DNA from: Thinopyrum elongatum
Taxonomy: Eukaryota; Streptophyta; Magnoliopsida; Poales; Poaceae
NCBI GenBank assembly: GCA_011799875.1
Contig: CM022297.1
Coordinates: 534,907,479 to 534,971,478, forward strand
DNA: 64,000 bases
Direction of reading: 5' to 3'
The notes under the pieces were generated by a model. The model saw only the letters and a list, made by a program, of their open reading frames with translations. It had not been told where the DNA came from and searched no databases. Shown in pieces: positions 35,215-44,778 of this stretch (position 1 is its first letter; every line of letters starts with the position of its first letter). Position numbers and translations under genes: made by a program.

Positions 35215-35220
35215 AATAAA
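35215..35220 (+). promoter_or_regulatory. Polyadenylation signal of peptide gene 1
   Basis: AATAAA 85 bases after the stop codon, in a block (CTAATAAAAGTGGGAGGAGA) shared with unit 2. Confidence 0.55.
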
Positions 35221-35661
35221 AGTGGGAGGAGATTTTTATATATTACCTGTCTCAATGCATATCTCTCTGTCTTGACAAGATCCAAAAGTTGGCATCCCTT
35301 AGATATTGTGTCCTATATCTACAAGATACAGTGACTAATGGTGAATTTATCTTGTACATTTATTATTTTCTATCCAACATTAACCCTAAATACAAGAGGA
35401 TTTTGCTTGGTTAATTCTCCCCATTAATTATCATATCTTGTGGATTCGTTTTTATATCCATTTCGGTGGTCACGAGATGCAGCGAACGTGTCTAGATTCA
35501 TCCTCCGAATAAATTTCATATATTTTTAGGAGGCACTGATTATTATTATAAAGAAATATATTATTTTTCCTATTCTGTTTACTATTAAGTGATATCCTCA
35601 ATATTCAGATATTCTGTTTCAGTGGAATTTATTAGGAGAAGCACAAGCTTCATGCCATTGT

Positions 35662-35673
35662 ATCTATATATAT
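35662..35673 (+). promoter_or_regulatory. TATA box of peptide gene 2
   Basis: TCTATATATATC about 90 bases before the ATG at 35759, at the place equivalent to the TATA box of gene 1. Confidence 0.55.
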
Positions 35674-35758
35674 CGATCATTTTCTTGGACCAAACACGGA
35701 GATACCAGTGAAAGGAGAATTGCATAGTGTTCTCTACCACTCTTTGTGAGCTTAGACA

Positions 35759-35959
35759 ATGGCAAATAATAGCATCCTCCATGTCTTCATTGTTTTTCTC
35801 ATAGCACAAGTCTGCTTAGTCATGATGATGGCCACGCCGATAGTGCAGGCAGCCGGCAGGCTTATGGGACATGATCCACCCTGTTGCCCTAGGGACCCCT
35901 GGTGTTGTGGGTTCGGCCGCGTGATGGCCAATGGAACTGAATCCTCCACCAAGCCTTGA
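35759..35959 (+). CDS. Small secreted cysteine peptide, copy 2 (66 aa)
   Basis: Paralogue of the gene at 34903, with the same start, the same 31-residue signal peptide (ending VQA|AG) and the same core, here CCPRDPWCCGFG. About 12 of 66 shared residues differ, with most of the changes outside the hydrophobic signal core. The four cysteines and the NGT sequon are kept. A 16-base insertion just after the TKP codons introduces a TGA, so the Ser/Pro-rich tail of copy 1 is lost. AATAAA lies at 36088-36093. Unknown family; I infer a secreted signalling or defence-type peptide but cannot show it. Confidence 0.7.
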   Translation: MANNSILHVFIVFLIAQVCLVMMMATPIVQAAGRLMGHDPPCCPRDPWCCGFGRVMANGTESSTKP

Positions 35960-36087
35960 TATGTGGTTTAATTCTCCTCCAAGCTATAAGCTATGTCCTA
36001 CAAAATGTGCTTCAACGGTGGTTGTGTTTTCTTATATGTAATTTGTGTTGCTAGTTTCAAGAAATGATATGTATAAGCTATGTTGCT

Positions 36088-36093
36088 AATAAA
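36088..36093 (+). promoter_or_regulatory. Polyadenylation signal of peptide gene 2
   Basis: AATAAA within the block CTAATAAAAGTGGGAGGAGA shared with unit 1, 129 bases after the stop. Confidence 0.55.
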
Positions 36094-36130
36094 AGTGGGA
36101 GGAGATTGCTATCTATCTTGCTTGCAATGT

Positions 36131-36800
36131 GCCGCAAAGAGATTCAAAAGTGTTTGCTGTAGTGTTTTTAGAGGATCATATCATCCTATATTTTAATGGT
36201 TAAAGACATGCTACGATCATAAAGGAACCATCGGTAGTTGATTTCAATTTATTACTAAACATAAAAGTTTAGTCATCACATAGAGTAGCAATTTGTTGCA
36301 GGCATGGACCAAGTACCATATTAATTCATTTATGCCATTGCATCGCAGCATAACTGATGCAGAACCACGTAGCTAGTGTTAGTCGCACAAGGGTCTTTTT
36401 TGGTAGCCCGACGCTGATGTATTTGCTGGACCGTGTCAAAAAATCGTCAAGAGTCGAGCAACTTAACCCCATGCATGTCCCCGCCCTCGGCCCTCGCCAA
36501 AGAAATCTTACTCAACCGAGCTTGTAAAACTACAAAGAGAGTCGAGCAACTTGCTAATCTATGGGAACACGCCGTCCGGTCGATTGTTTCATGGCAATGA
36601 GAGGGGGTGGAACTTCACTCATGTGTCACCATTCAAAGGATCTCATCAGCGCCAGTTCCATTAGGCTGTCCTCCTGACACGAGTGAGACACCTTGGGGGT
36701 GCTGAGAACGAGTAGAGCATGCCCATGAGACGTTGGAGAAAATGCTCGGGTCGGGCGCGTTCGTCGTGTGCCAAACCTTGGACAGGGGTGCGCGTGTCCT
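36131..36800. other. Spacer, no gene seen
   Basis: No supported open frame and no recognisable repeat. Confidence 0.4.
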
Positions 36801-36810
36801 GGTGGTGTGT

Positions 36811-37640
36811 TTATTGAGGTTCCTGGTCGAGCTCTGGTTTACTTTGCTCGTGCATGGTCTCCCGTGTTGTTTGAGCTGGGCGCGGTGTGATATGTAGGAA
36901 GCTCCAGGTGTTGTTTAAAGCCTCCTCTACTACGCAGCCCTGAGATAAGGCCTCCATTGCCAGAGGATCAGCAGCATGCTCATACCATCTCCCCTGTGCT
37001 CGAATCAATCTCCCTGCATGGTCATGTACATATATACATGTAGGCCCTGACGTACGGAAGGCTGCACCAATCTACTACTCTCTCCACGCCACCTTATTAT
37101 TGCTCTAAAATCATGCAAGCAACTTTTTTGTGACCACTGACACCTAAACCAGATTAATAGGCCATGAACTCGAATGTAGCTAGGGCTGGAACTTAGTCGT
37201 TCTTCAGTCTTCAGCTTCACCCAAAACAACTTTGCCCAGGTGCAACTCGAAGAAGGTATGTGTGCCATAGTTTCCTCTACTCCGCACAGTTCGTAGAATG
37301 CAATCCGCTCAATGTGTATCTCGTAGGATCGCCCGGCATTGGACAAATTTGTGGATCACCCTAAACGAGAAGTTACAAACTTTCAGTGGCACCGCTAGCT
37401 TGCAGAGCCTTCTCCAGCACTTGTTCACCCTCTCCCCTGAAGCTCGAGGCCATTATCCACACTTCTTGCCACCAATGCTTTGTAAGCAGATCGTACGGTG
37501 AACTTTCCAAAATTCTTGAGATTCCAAGCCCAACTGTCCTTGCCAAAATTCCCGACTGGCATCTGCATATAGCCTCCACATCAGGTGCAGCAAAATTCGC
37601 CTCAATCACCTCCATGTTCAAGTGCTCTGAGTCATGATCA
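36811..37640 (-). pseudogene. LINE-type remnant: zf-RVT and RNase H-like fragments
   Basis: On the minus strand near 37550-37440 one frame reads GKDSWAWNLKNFGKFTVRS followed by AYKALVARS, the hallmark of the zinc-binding region (zf-RVT) at the end of plant LINE reverse transcriptases. After frameshifts, 37346-37200 gives ELCGVEETMAH and CTWAKLFWVKLK, the Cys-rich and CxWAKxFW part of the same domain. Further on (37008-36900) RWYEHAADPLAMEAL resembles the RNase H (RVT_3) domain. Order fits a LINE or a LINE-derived gene. Multiple frameshifts and stops show decay; no 5' part is present. Confidence 0.7.
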
Positions 37641-38335
37641 ATAAGTTCATGTACAGCTTAAAATCCTCCCAAGCTCTGATTGAAGCTCCATCGCCCACGT
37701 ATGTGACGAGTTCGTTTCTTCGCTGACGATGTTATCTGGAGTAGTTCATGTTGGATGGCCTCTTTGAATCGGGCTTGTCGATGGCAATTCTTCTTCTTTG
37801 GTGTGCATGTGCCCAAGGTGTAGCTTTTGAATGTGAATCTAATGGCATTGGTGAATAAACACTGTAAGCTGGTGGTGAATAAAAATTTCAGGAGGAGAGG
37901 AGTTTAGTTTTTGCCTTGTTGTCTAATATAATTGTTCAGACTGTTATTGCTTTCTAATTTGAGGTGTCGCTTGGCTGATAGATGCTGTAATTTTGGTTTA
38001 GAAGCAAAATAAAACTGATCGGGTTTGACCATTTGAGTATCAGGTTGCTAAAAGGGGAAGACCCTCACAAATCAGCATAATTTCAGAGAGAAAAAAAAAC
38101 AAGTTCGCTTTCCTTGTTTGTTTTATCACATCTGGCACTCCCTCTGTTCACAAATATGTTCTGTGTATTTCAATATGAACTACAATAATACGATGAACTT
38201 CAATGCACATAAAGGATAGCACCATATAATGAGAACAGATTCGGATTACAACATCCAGATAAGATGTCGCTTCTTTAGGTAACGAGGACGACAAATCACT
38301 CGGCTTATAAGGCAAGCAGCAGTCCACACTTCTAC
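37641..38335. other. Spacer, no gene seen; one Stowaway-like end
   Basis: An isolated CTCCCTCTGTTCACAAATATG at 38145-38165 looks like one terminus of a Stowaway MITE without its partner. Confidence 0.35.
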
Positions 38336-38340
38336 TACTA

Positions 38341-38500
38341 CCTCCGATCCAAATTAATTGACGCACACTTGGTACAACTTTAGTACTCCCTCCGTAAAAA
38401 AATATAAGAGCGTTTAGATCACTAACGCTCTTATATTTCTTTATGGAGGGAGTACAAAGTTGTACTAAGTCTGCGCCAATTAATTTGGATCAGCGGGAGT
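38341..38500. mobile_element. Outer Stowaway-like MITE
   Basis: CCTCCGATCCAAATTAATTG at the left pairs with CAATTAATTTGGATCAGCGG at the right, and GCACACTTGGTACAACTTT pairs with ACAAAGTTGTACTAAGTCTGC. It is bordered by TA. A second MITE sits in its loop. Confidence 0.8.
38386..38452. mobile_element. Inner Stowaway MITE (67 bp), nested
   Basis: CTCCCTCCGTAAAAAAATAT at the left and its near complement ATATTTCTTTATGGAGGGAG at the right, with TAAGAGCGT pairing to ACGCTCTTA. TA target duplications lie at 38384-38385 and 38453-38454. Confidence 0.88.
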
Positions 38501-38936
38501 AGTAGTTTTACACTCTACATTTGGGTGAATTTCTTTAAGGAGAACACCTTTTATTGGCCAATGGTCTAGAAACTGAACTTCTTTAAGAGAAATGCACCCT
38601 GTTGAAACAAGTCAGGCTACAAGAAGTGCAGTTCCTTCACATTCATCCAATAAAAAGTGTACCGATAAGAAATTTACTCTGATAACACACACTATATAGG
38701 CTTCAAACATTGGGCTAGATAAGATAACAAGCTACTAACTCCAAGGATATCAGCAAACATCTCTTTCCATCCATCCCAATCCAGATACATCCAAGTGGCA
38801 AGCATTGTAGGCAGTCCATCTTTCTCTTTCACGACAGAAGCGCCTACAGAGGAGATTACCAAAAAAAATTATACATCAATTTAGATAAATTAGGGAGAGC
38901 AGATAAATCTGTATATGTAATTTTGTGGATCATACC

Positions 38937-39095
38937 TGTTGAGTATCGTGATTATCAGAAAAGTTAGGATAGCGTAGGATATTATTCTACCTTGCCTTGT
39001 ACTCCAAGATGATCATGTACTCCTATATATATGCCCACGAGGCTCAAGCAATACAACGAAATATTGCATCAATCCTCTCTCTCTCCTTTCTAACT
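38937..39095 (+). repeat. 5' LTR of the small LTR element
   Basis: Starts TGTTGAGTATCGTGATTATC and ends CTTTCTAACT, one base before the primer site. Confidence 0.9.
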
Positions 39096-39489
39096 TGGTA
39101 TCAGTTTCCGGGTTCTAAACCCTAGCCGCCGCCGCTTCTGCACCCGCGCGCCGGGGGCGACCGCCGCCGGGGGCCGCGCCGCCCGTACCTAGGGTTCGTC
39201 CGCCGGTCGTGTTGACCGGCTGCCCTAGAGAGTCTTTTTCCCGAGCCCTTGCTTCGGGTTTTTTCGCTCTCTCGCCGGTCGTTTTGATCGGCGTTTTTCT
39301 TTTTGGTTTTTCGATCTATGCTTGATCGGTTTGTGTCGCCCGCCGCCGCCGTCGACCCCCGCTCGCCTCTACTCCGACACCGGCGCGACCGGCCGGCCTC
39401 TTCACCGACCCGGCGGCCTCATCGATCTACGCCAGCCGTCACCGCCCTGTCCCCGAGTTCAGCACGCCCCTCCACCGATCGAGCAACAG

Positions 39490-39900
39490 GCTACCGCTGC
39501 GTCGCCCCGTCGGGCCGCAGCGCCGCCGCCCCATGGTTCTCCCCGTGGCTGCACCGATCAGCGCCGCCGCTGCGTCGCCCCCTCGGGCCGTAGCGCCACG
39601 GCACGTGGTCTCCGCCGCCGCCCTGAGGCCGTCCCCGTGGTTGCACCACCTCGCGCGCTGCCGCTGCGTCGCCCCTTCGGGCCGTAGTGTTGCGGCCCGC
39701 GGTCAACCGCCGCACCGAGGCCGTCCGCTCTAGGCCGTCCCCGAGGCTGCACCGACCCTCGCGCTGCCGCTGCGTCACCCCGTCGGGCCGTAGCGAACGT
39801 AGCACGCGATCCCTGCAACCGCCCTGAGGTCTTCCCTACCGTCGCCCCGACCTGCCCGCCGCCGTTGCGTCGCCCCTTCGGGCCGTAGCGCTGCGGCCTG
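39490..39900 (+). repeat. GC-rich ~70-105-bp repeat array inside the small LTR element
   Basis: The word GCTGCGTCGCCCCGTCGGGC or a close variant recurs near 39496, 39570, 39664, 39766 and 39863. Spacers include CCGTCCCCGTGG and GCACC blocks. Open frames on both strands come from the base composition. Confidence 0.75.
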
Positions 39901-40382
39901 TGGTCCACTGCCGTCCCCGCGCGCCGACTTCCACGTGATATGCGCCGCGCCGCCTCTCTTGGTGCAGGAACGTCACCGTCCGCGCCGGTCTTCGTCACGC
40001 TGTCGGGTTCTTCCTCGCCTACTTCGATCATCGTCGCTGTACTTCTGACCTAGCCGCCGCCGCCGCCTCCTCAGGCCGCCGCCGCCGCTGTTCTTCCCGG
40101 TCCACGGCCACTCCCTCAACACCGGCCACCCCGACTCGACATCGACCACGGCTTCTCTCGCACGGCTACCTTGACTACGGCTACACCACCTACGCTGTCG
40201 GCTACCTCGACAAATGGCACAAAGGGCTACCGCCTTGCTTGAGCAACCTCATCGGTTTCCACTCCAGCCCCGACTCCGCGATGCATCGACCGTTACGACT
40301 ATGGGGGGCTGTCCGTCGGCTTCCCTTCGGATTCTTCTCCAGTCTCACTGTCTGCGTCGCTACCGTTGTGACTGCGGGGGGA

Positions 40383-40541
40383 TGTTGAGTATCGTGATTA
40401 TTAGGAAAGCTAGGATAGCGTAGGATATTATTCTACCTTGCCTTGTACTCCAAGATGATCATGTACTCCTATATATATGCTCACGAGGCTCAAGCAATAC
40501 AACGAAATATTGCATCAATCCTCTCTCTCTCCTTTCTAACT
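40383..40541 (+). repeat. 3' LTR of the small LTR element
   Basis: Same length as the 5' LTR with four differences, the first three in its opening 30 bases. Confidence 0.9.
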
Positions 40542-40961
40542 ATACCAGAGGGCATCACTGGGATTAGGCTCAATGTGTCCGAAGAGATGATGGATAAGCT
40601 CTCTGTTATCTCGGAAGTACTTATTACGCGACGGGAATCTACTATCAAGCTCAGCGAGCAAGTAGAAGAGCTCGTGCTTGGTCTCGATTTCTGCTACCTG
40701 ACGATGGCCCCATGCTCTCTGGGCGTCGAGGTCTAGCGCAGGTTTTGCATTCGGTTGCTGTCAACAGAAAATGAGGGTTATAGGCATCGAGCTATACTAC
40801 TCCCTCCGACTTCAGAAAGAAGGCATGTCATATTGTCTGAAGCAGATTTGCAGGAAAATTTATCAACAACTACAATACTAAATACAGATGATATGAAAAA
40901 TATTTTATTGTGTCTGCCAATGTTTTTTTGGTTAATCTGTCATGTTTTTGGGGCTAATCAC

Positions 40962-41328
40962 TGGGAGATTTGACCAATTTGCAAGGCAGTAAGCAAAGGG
41001 TTGTTAGATCCAGCATGGAGTGGGTAATTTGCACAGTAACTGGAGCAATAAGTCAATCACTAGTCTAGTTAATTAGAACCCGACGGGGAGATTTGACCAA
41101 TTAGCAAGGCAGTAAGCAAGGGTTGTTAGATCCAGCATGGAGTGGGTAATTTGCACAGTTACTAGAACAACAAGTCAATCACTAGTCTAGTTAATTAGAA
41201 CTCGACGGGGAGATTTGACTAATTAGCAAGGCAGTAAGCAAGGGTTGTTAGATCCAGCATGGAGTGGGTAATTTGCACAGTTACTAGAACAACAAGTCAA
41301 TCACCAGTCTAGTTAATTAGAAGTCGAC
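40962..41328 (+). repeat. Three tandem copies of a 122-bp unit
   Basis: Copies at 40962-41084, 41085-41206 and 41207-41328, starting GGGGAGATTTGAC and ending TTAATTAGAA-CGAC. Copies 2 and 3 are almost identical; copy 1 is a little more divergent. The array lies between exons A and B of the candidate gene. Confidence 0.92.
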
Positions 41329-41818
41329 GGGGAGAAAAGATTGGGTTGTATCGACCATACATGCAGGGTGTTGTTGCCAACATCATCGCCGCCGGCGGAG
41401 GCAGACAAAGGCCGGAAACGAAAAGGGATAGGCTGACTGCCGCCATAGATGAGCCTTGGCATAAGCCGGGGACACTCATCCTCGACCAGCGGCGAGACGA
41501 CGGGCATGTAAACCGCATTGCCGCCGTTAAGCCTTATGGCCGCGTGTCGAATCGCCGCCGCCATCGCTTCGTCTGCTGCCTGCGTTTCTTGCCGATCTAG
41601 GGTTTGAGAGAGAGAAGTTGGGTTCCTCCTCTGCTGCCACCAATATCCGGGCCGAACTGCCAGCAGTCCTAACCCCACATCCCATTCTGTTGGTTGGTAA
41701 GTACGGCCCAGCTGGAGAAAAATATTTCTTTTTGTTGCTTCCACCAACAGAAACAAGGTTTATTTCCAAATTAATAATTAAGGAGTACTCATTGCAAAGA
41801 TCACTCCCACCTCCCCAG

Positions 41819-41861
41819 GTTGCGACAAGTGGCACGCTGCATGTGCGCCACTTGTCGCAAC
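41819..41861. repeat. Perfect 15-bp stem hairpin
   Basis: GTTGCGACAAGTGGC (41819-41833) pairs exactly with GCCACTTGTCGCAAC (41847-41861) around a 13-base loop. It may mark one end of the repeat block that follows; a related AGTGGCGC word is at 42779-42786. Confidence 0.8.
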
Positions 41862-42087
41862 ATGTGAGTTTCCCTTTTTTCGTAGATTTGTTTATTCAAA
41901 ACATTTTATCTCTTAAACCGTGCATCCAAATCTCGAACCATTTTCACCGTTGGATTCCTTGCGTCGAGATCTTCAAAACTAGATCCCATATTGATAGGTT
42001 TTAACGAACTTTTTTTTCATGAAAAAACATGACGAAAAAATCAGACGAAAAAACCGAACCGGGAGCACGGGTTTTTTTCCTTTCCGA

Positions 42088-42590
42088 AAGAGGCACGCCC
42101 GTGCCTCTCATGAAATCACAACCGTGCCTCTCGCGGAAGCAAAACCGTGCCTCTCGCGGAAGGGGGAAAAAAAGAGAAAACGCGTTTTTTTTCATTTCCG
42201 AGGAGGCACGGCCATGCTTCTCGCGAAAGCACAACCATGCCTCTCACGGAAGCAAAACCGTGCCTCTAGTGAAAGAAAAAAAAAACAAAAAACCCTTTTT
42301 TTTCGTTTCCGAGAGGCACGGCAGTGCCTCCCACAAACACACAACCGTGCCTCTCGTGAAAGCAAAACCGTGATTCTCACGAAAGGAAAAAAAAAAGAAA
42401 ATGCGCTTTTTTTTCCGAGAGGCACGGCCGTGCCTCTCGCGAAAGCACAACCGTGTCTCTCGCGAAAAGGAAAAAAACAGAAAACTCGTTTCTTTTCCGT
42501 TTCTGAGAGGCACGGCCGTGACTCTCGCGAAAGCAAAACCATGCCTCTCGCGGAAGCAAAACCGTGACTCACGAAAGAAAAAGAAAAAAC
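42088..42590 (+). repeat. Tandem array with GAGAGGCACGGCCGTGCCTCTC palindromes
   Basis: Five units start near 42090, 42202, 42312, 42417 and 42507, spaced 90-112 bases. Each has a palindromic head (GAGGCACGGCCGTGCCTC), then CGCGAAAGCACAACCGTG and CGGAAGCAAAACCGTG blocks, and an A/T homopolymer spacer. Open frames of about 120-245 codons across the array on both strands are by-products of the repeats. It resembles a satellite-like interior of a Mutator-type or unclassified cereal transposon. Confidence 0.85.
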
Positions 42591-42599
42591 AACATGTTT

Positions 42600-43489
42600 T
42601 TCGAGCAAAAAAAATTCGATTTTTTTTTATCCAAAAGCTAAGGAAAATCGGTGGAAAACCGAAACATCGAAAAAACCCGGAAAAAAAATGCCAAAAACGC
42701 GTGCGGAAAAATAAAAAAATAAAATCCGGAGGGAGCGCCCAGAGCATGATACGTGGTGAACGGCTGAGAGCGCGCCAAGTGGCGCTGATCATTGGGAGGC
42801 TCCCAAAGGAGCGCTCGTCAACTAGTTGCTTCCGGTTTCTTTTAGCAACCCACGGTGGATCTATTCCCCGCGGAAGAGAATCTACATCGGAACTTAGCAA
42901 ATCTGGCCCTCTAAAGCATTCGCGGAAGCGCCAGGTCAATGTTCGGACGTGTCCGTTTTCAGCCCTTATTTGTCTGTCCATGTAGCCATACTACTCAATT
43001 TTTTATATATATATGTCCGGTCACTTGCATGTGATTGGTGGAGATGAAGAGAGAAAAAATAGTAAGAACAAAGAAAGAGAAAAGGTGGTCTAGGATGGAC
43101 CATGTCCTATGTAGCGAACTGACCGGACACGTTAGTGAGGCCACATATTCTCCTTAGATTTGCTATCAATATAGTTTTTTCGGACAGCCCAGACGTATAC
43201 GGATGATACGGGGGTCTAGTTGAGTCAAAATTTTCCTTCTCTCTTATATCCGGCCACCAACCGAGCGCGTCCGTGGACATTTGATGAGGATTTGAGGAGG
43301 CTGGCTGTAGATGCTCATGGCCACCGGTTTTAGGAAGGTTCTCTGCCTTCTTTGAATTTGGTTTTTCTTTTCCTATGTTTTTTCTTTCATTTATTCCGGT
43401 CATCTTCATTTTCCACTTTCTTTTATGAATATTTTTGCAATTCAGACAGTTTTTGAAATGTGCCAACAATTTTAAAATTTGTGAATATT
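42600..43489. other. Spacer, no gene seen
   Basis: Includes ACCGGACAC/GTCCGGTCAC words at 43016-43130 that may be an eroded MITE. No coding region is supported. Confidence 0.35.
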
Positions 43490-43790
43490 AATTAAATTTT
43501 GGAATATTTTTTAAATCAGAGAATGTTTTTGAATTCCTGAATATTTTTTGAAACTTGGGAACAAATTCATTTTTTTTTATATTTTTAAAATCTGCGAACA
43601 TTTTTCAATTCATAATTTTTTTTCAATCTGTAATTTTTTTTAAAATAAGGGAACAATTTTCAAATTCATGATCTTTTTTAGATCGGGAACAATTTTCAAA
43701 TTCCTAATTTTTTTTTGAAATCCAACTACATTTTTCAAATTCATGATTTTTCTTAATTCAAGACATCTTCTGAAATCCCAATGATTAGAC
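43490..43790. repeat. AT-rich degenerate array
   Basis: Loose repeats of TTTTTCAAATTCATGA-type words, like those at 26586-26830. Confidence 0.6.
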
Positions 43791-44207
43791 CAAAGCCAAC
43801 TCTAGTACTAACTGATGTAAAAAAATAAAAATGCCAATTTAAATATGGATGCAACTAAACTCAAAGATATATAAAACTAAGACATACATCAATTCACTTC
43901 CAGGTTACCTCCAAGGCAACGCTTTCTTTATCGCCATGTAGCTAGGCTTCGATGCTCCATTAATTCATCCACCCATATCCCATGAGATATCGACCCAAAG
44001 TGTTGTTCTTACCGCCTATCGAGGTTCAGAACACCTCATAGCAATGTTTGGTGGGAGACGTACTCGCTTCCGGTGCATCAACATCATGTAAGTAAATAGG
44101 TTCTTGCTCTCAAGCGAGAAATGATGCACCAAGCATCGTGAGCATGTCTCCTCATATATCTGCAACAAAAGGGTTAGAGAGATGTAAATTAATTTTAAAA
44201 CGTTATC
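43791..44207. other. Spacer upstream of the broken gene, no gene seen
   Basis: No promoter or exon can be supported here. Confidence 0.35.
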
Positions 44208-44778
44208 TTGGCTATCACTGTTGTGGCACAAGCCAAGAAAAAAGAAATCAAGCGAGCCAAGCGCAAAGTTGGAGAAAGTATTGATCAGCCGCCAGCAAAG
44301 AAGATTTCTGCATCAGAGAATCCATGTCGTGATATGATTGTCGTTGGCACGAAGGATGACCCTCTGGAGCAGTGTGCCCCTGGAAGAAATGCAGAGCAGA
44401 AGGCTCCTGAAGAAGTTGCTCAACCGAAGCAGTGTGCTCCAAATGAGGAAACTGTCGCCAGTGATTCCCCAGAAGAAAAAGCTCCTAATAAGAAAGATGC
44501 CTCGCCAAAACCTCGTTCTCCAGAAGAAATCCCTCTGGGTGAGGAACTTGAGAATGCTGGAGTACTTGATTCTCCCTCTAGACGTGCTTTCATTCCGGCT
44601 GTCAGTCCCTTTGTGGATGTTGAAGAAGAAGAAGTGGAGCCTCATACTCCGAAAGAGAAACAAGATGATGTTGTTCCATCTCAGCCAAGTGCTCAGCCCA
44701 AGATAGTTGCATAAAAGGCCCTAGTGCTTTCCCCGATGATCATGCTCAAACGAGTGCGGCCGCAAAATCCTCTAAGTC

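Larger units (their letters stand above)
34059..35251 (+). repeat. Tandem duplication unit 1 (with SINE)
   Basis: It starts CTCAATGCAAATCTCTTTGTC and is homologous over its length to 35252-36130. Without the 339 bases added by the SINE and its extra target copy the unit is about 854 bases. It carries promoter, coding region and polyadenylation signal. Confidence 0.88.
35252..36130 (+). repeat. Tandem duplication unit 2 (no SINE)
   Basis: It starts CTCAATGCATATCTCTCTGTC. It is the direct neighbour of unit 1 in the same orientation and keeps the pre-insertion site of the SINE near 35285-35299. Confidence 0.88.
38937..40541 (+). mobile_element. Non-autonomous LTR retrotransposon (TRIM/SMART-like, 1605 bp)
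   Basis: Two 159-base LTRs (38937-39095 and 40383-40541) differ at four positions by eye. The 5-bp duplication ATACC flanks them (38932-38936, 40542-40546). TGGTATCAG (39096-39104) is an iMet primer site and GCGGGGGGA (40374-40382) a polypurine tract, so it reads on the plus strand. The LTR holds a TATA-like CCTATATATATGCC. The internal 1287 bases are GC-rich and carry no gag or pol. A copia origin is plausible from the primer site. Confidence 0.9.
38692..41564 (-). pseudogene. Fragments of an unidentified minus-strand gene, split by an LTR element
   Basis: Three gene-like pieces lie in order. Exon A, 41564-41361, starts MAAAIRHAAIRLNGG (basic, organelle-transit-like) and ends at a GTATGG donor. 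Exon B, about 40722-40547, begins after a CTAG acceptor and is open for ~58 codons (contains HELFYLLAELDSRFPSRNKY and HHLFGHIEPN), ending at a GTAT donor. Exon C, 38843-38692, follows a TCTGTAG acceptor and encodes WMYLDWDGWKEMFADILG up to a TAG. The phases of A to B and B to C do not match, so exons are missing or there has been frameshifting. I do not recognise the protein. The LTR element at 38937-40541 sits at the donor of exon B. Confidence 0.45.

Noticed and set aside
40800..40825. TACTACTCCCTCCGACTTCAG as a full Stowaway MITE
   Set aside because: Only one terminus is visible; no matching GGAGGGAG end follows within a likely distance.
42019..42985. Open frames of 114-245 codons on both strands
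   Set aside because: They run through the palindrome-headed tandem array; the frames come from the repeat period and lack of stops, not from a protein.
44313..44706. Frames of 116-122 codons overlapping the acidic ORF
   Set aside because: Leu-rich shadows in other frames of a Glu/Lys/Pro-rich coding stretch.
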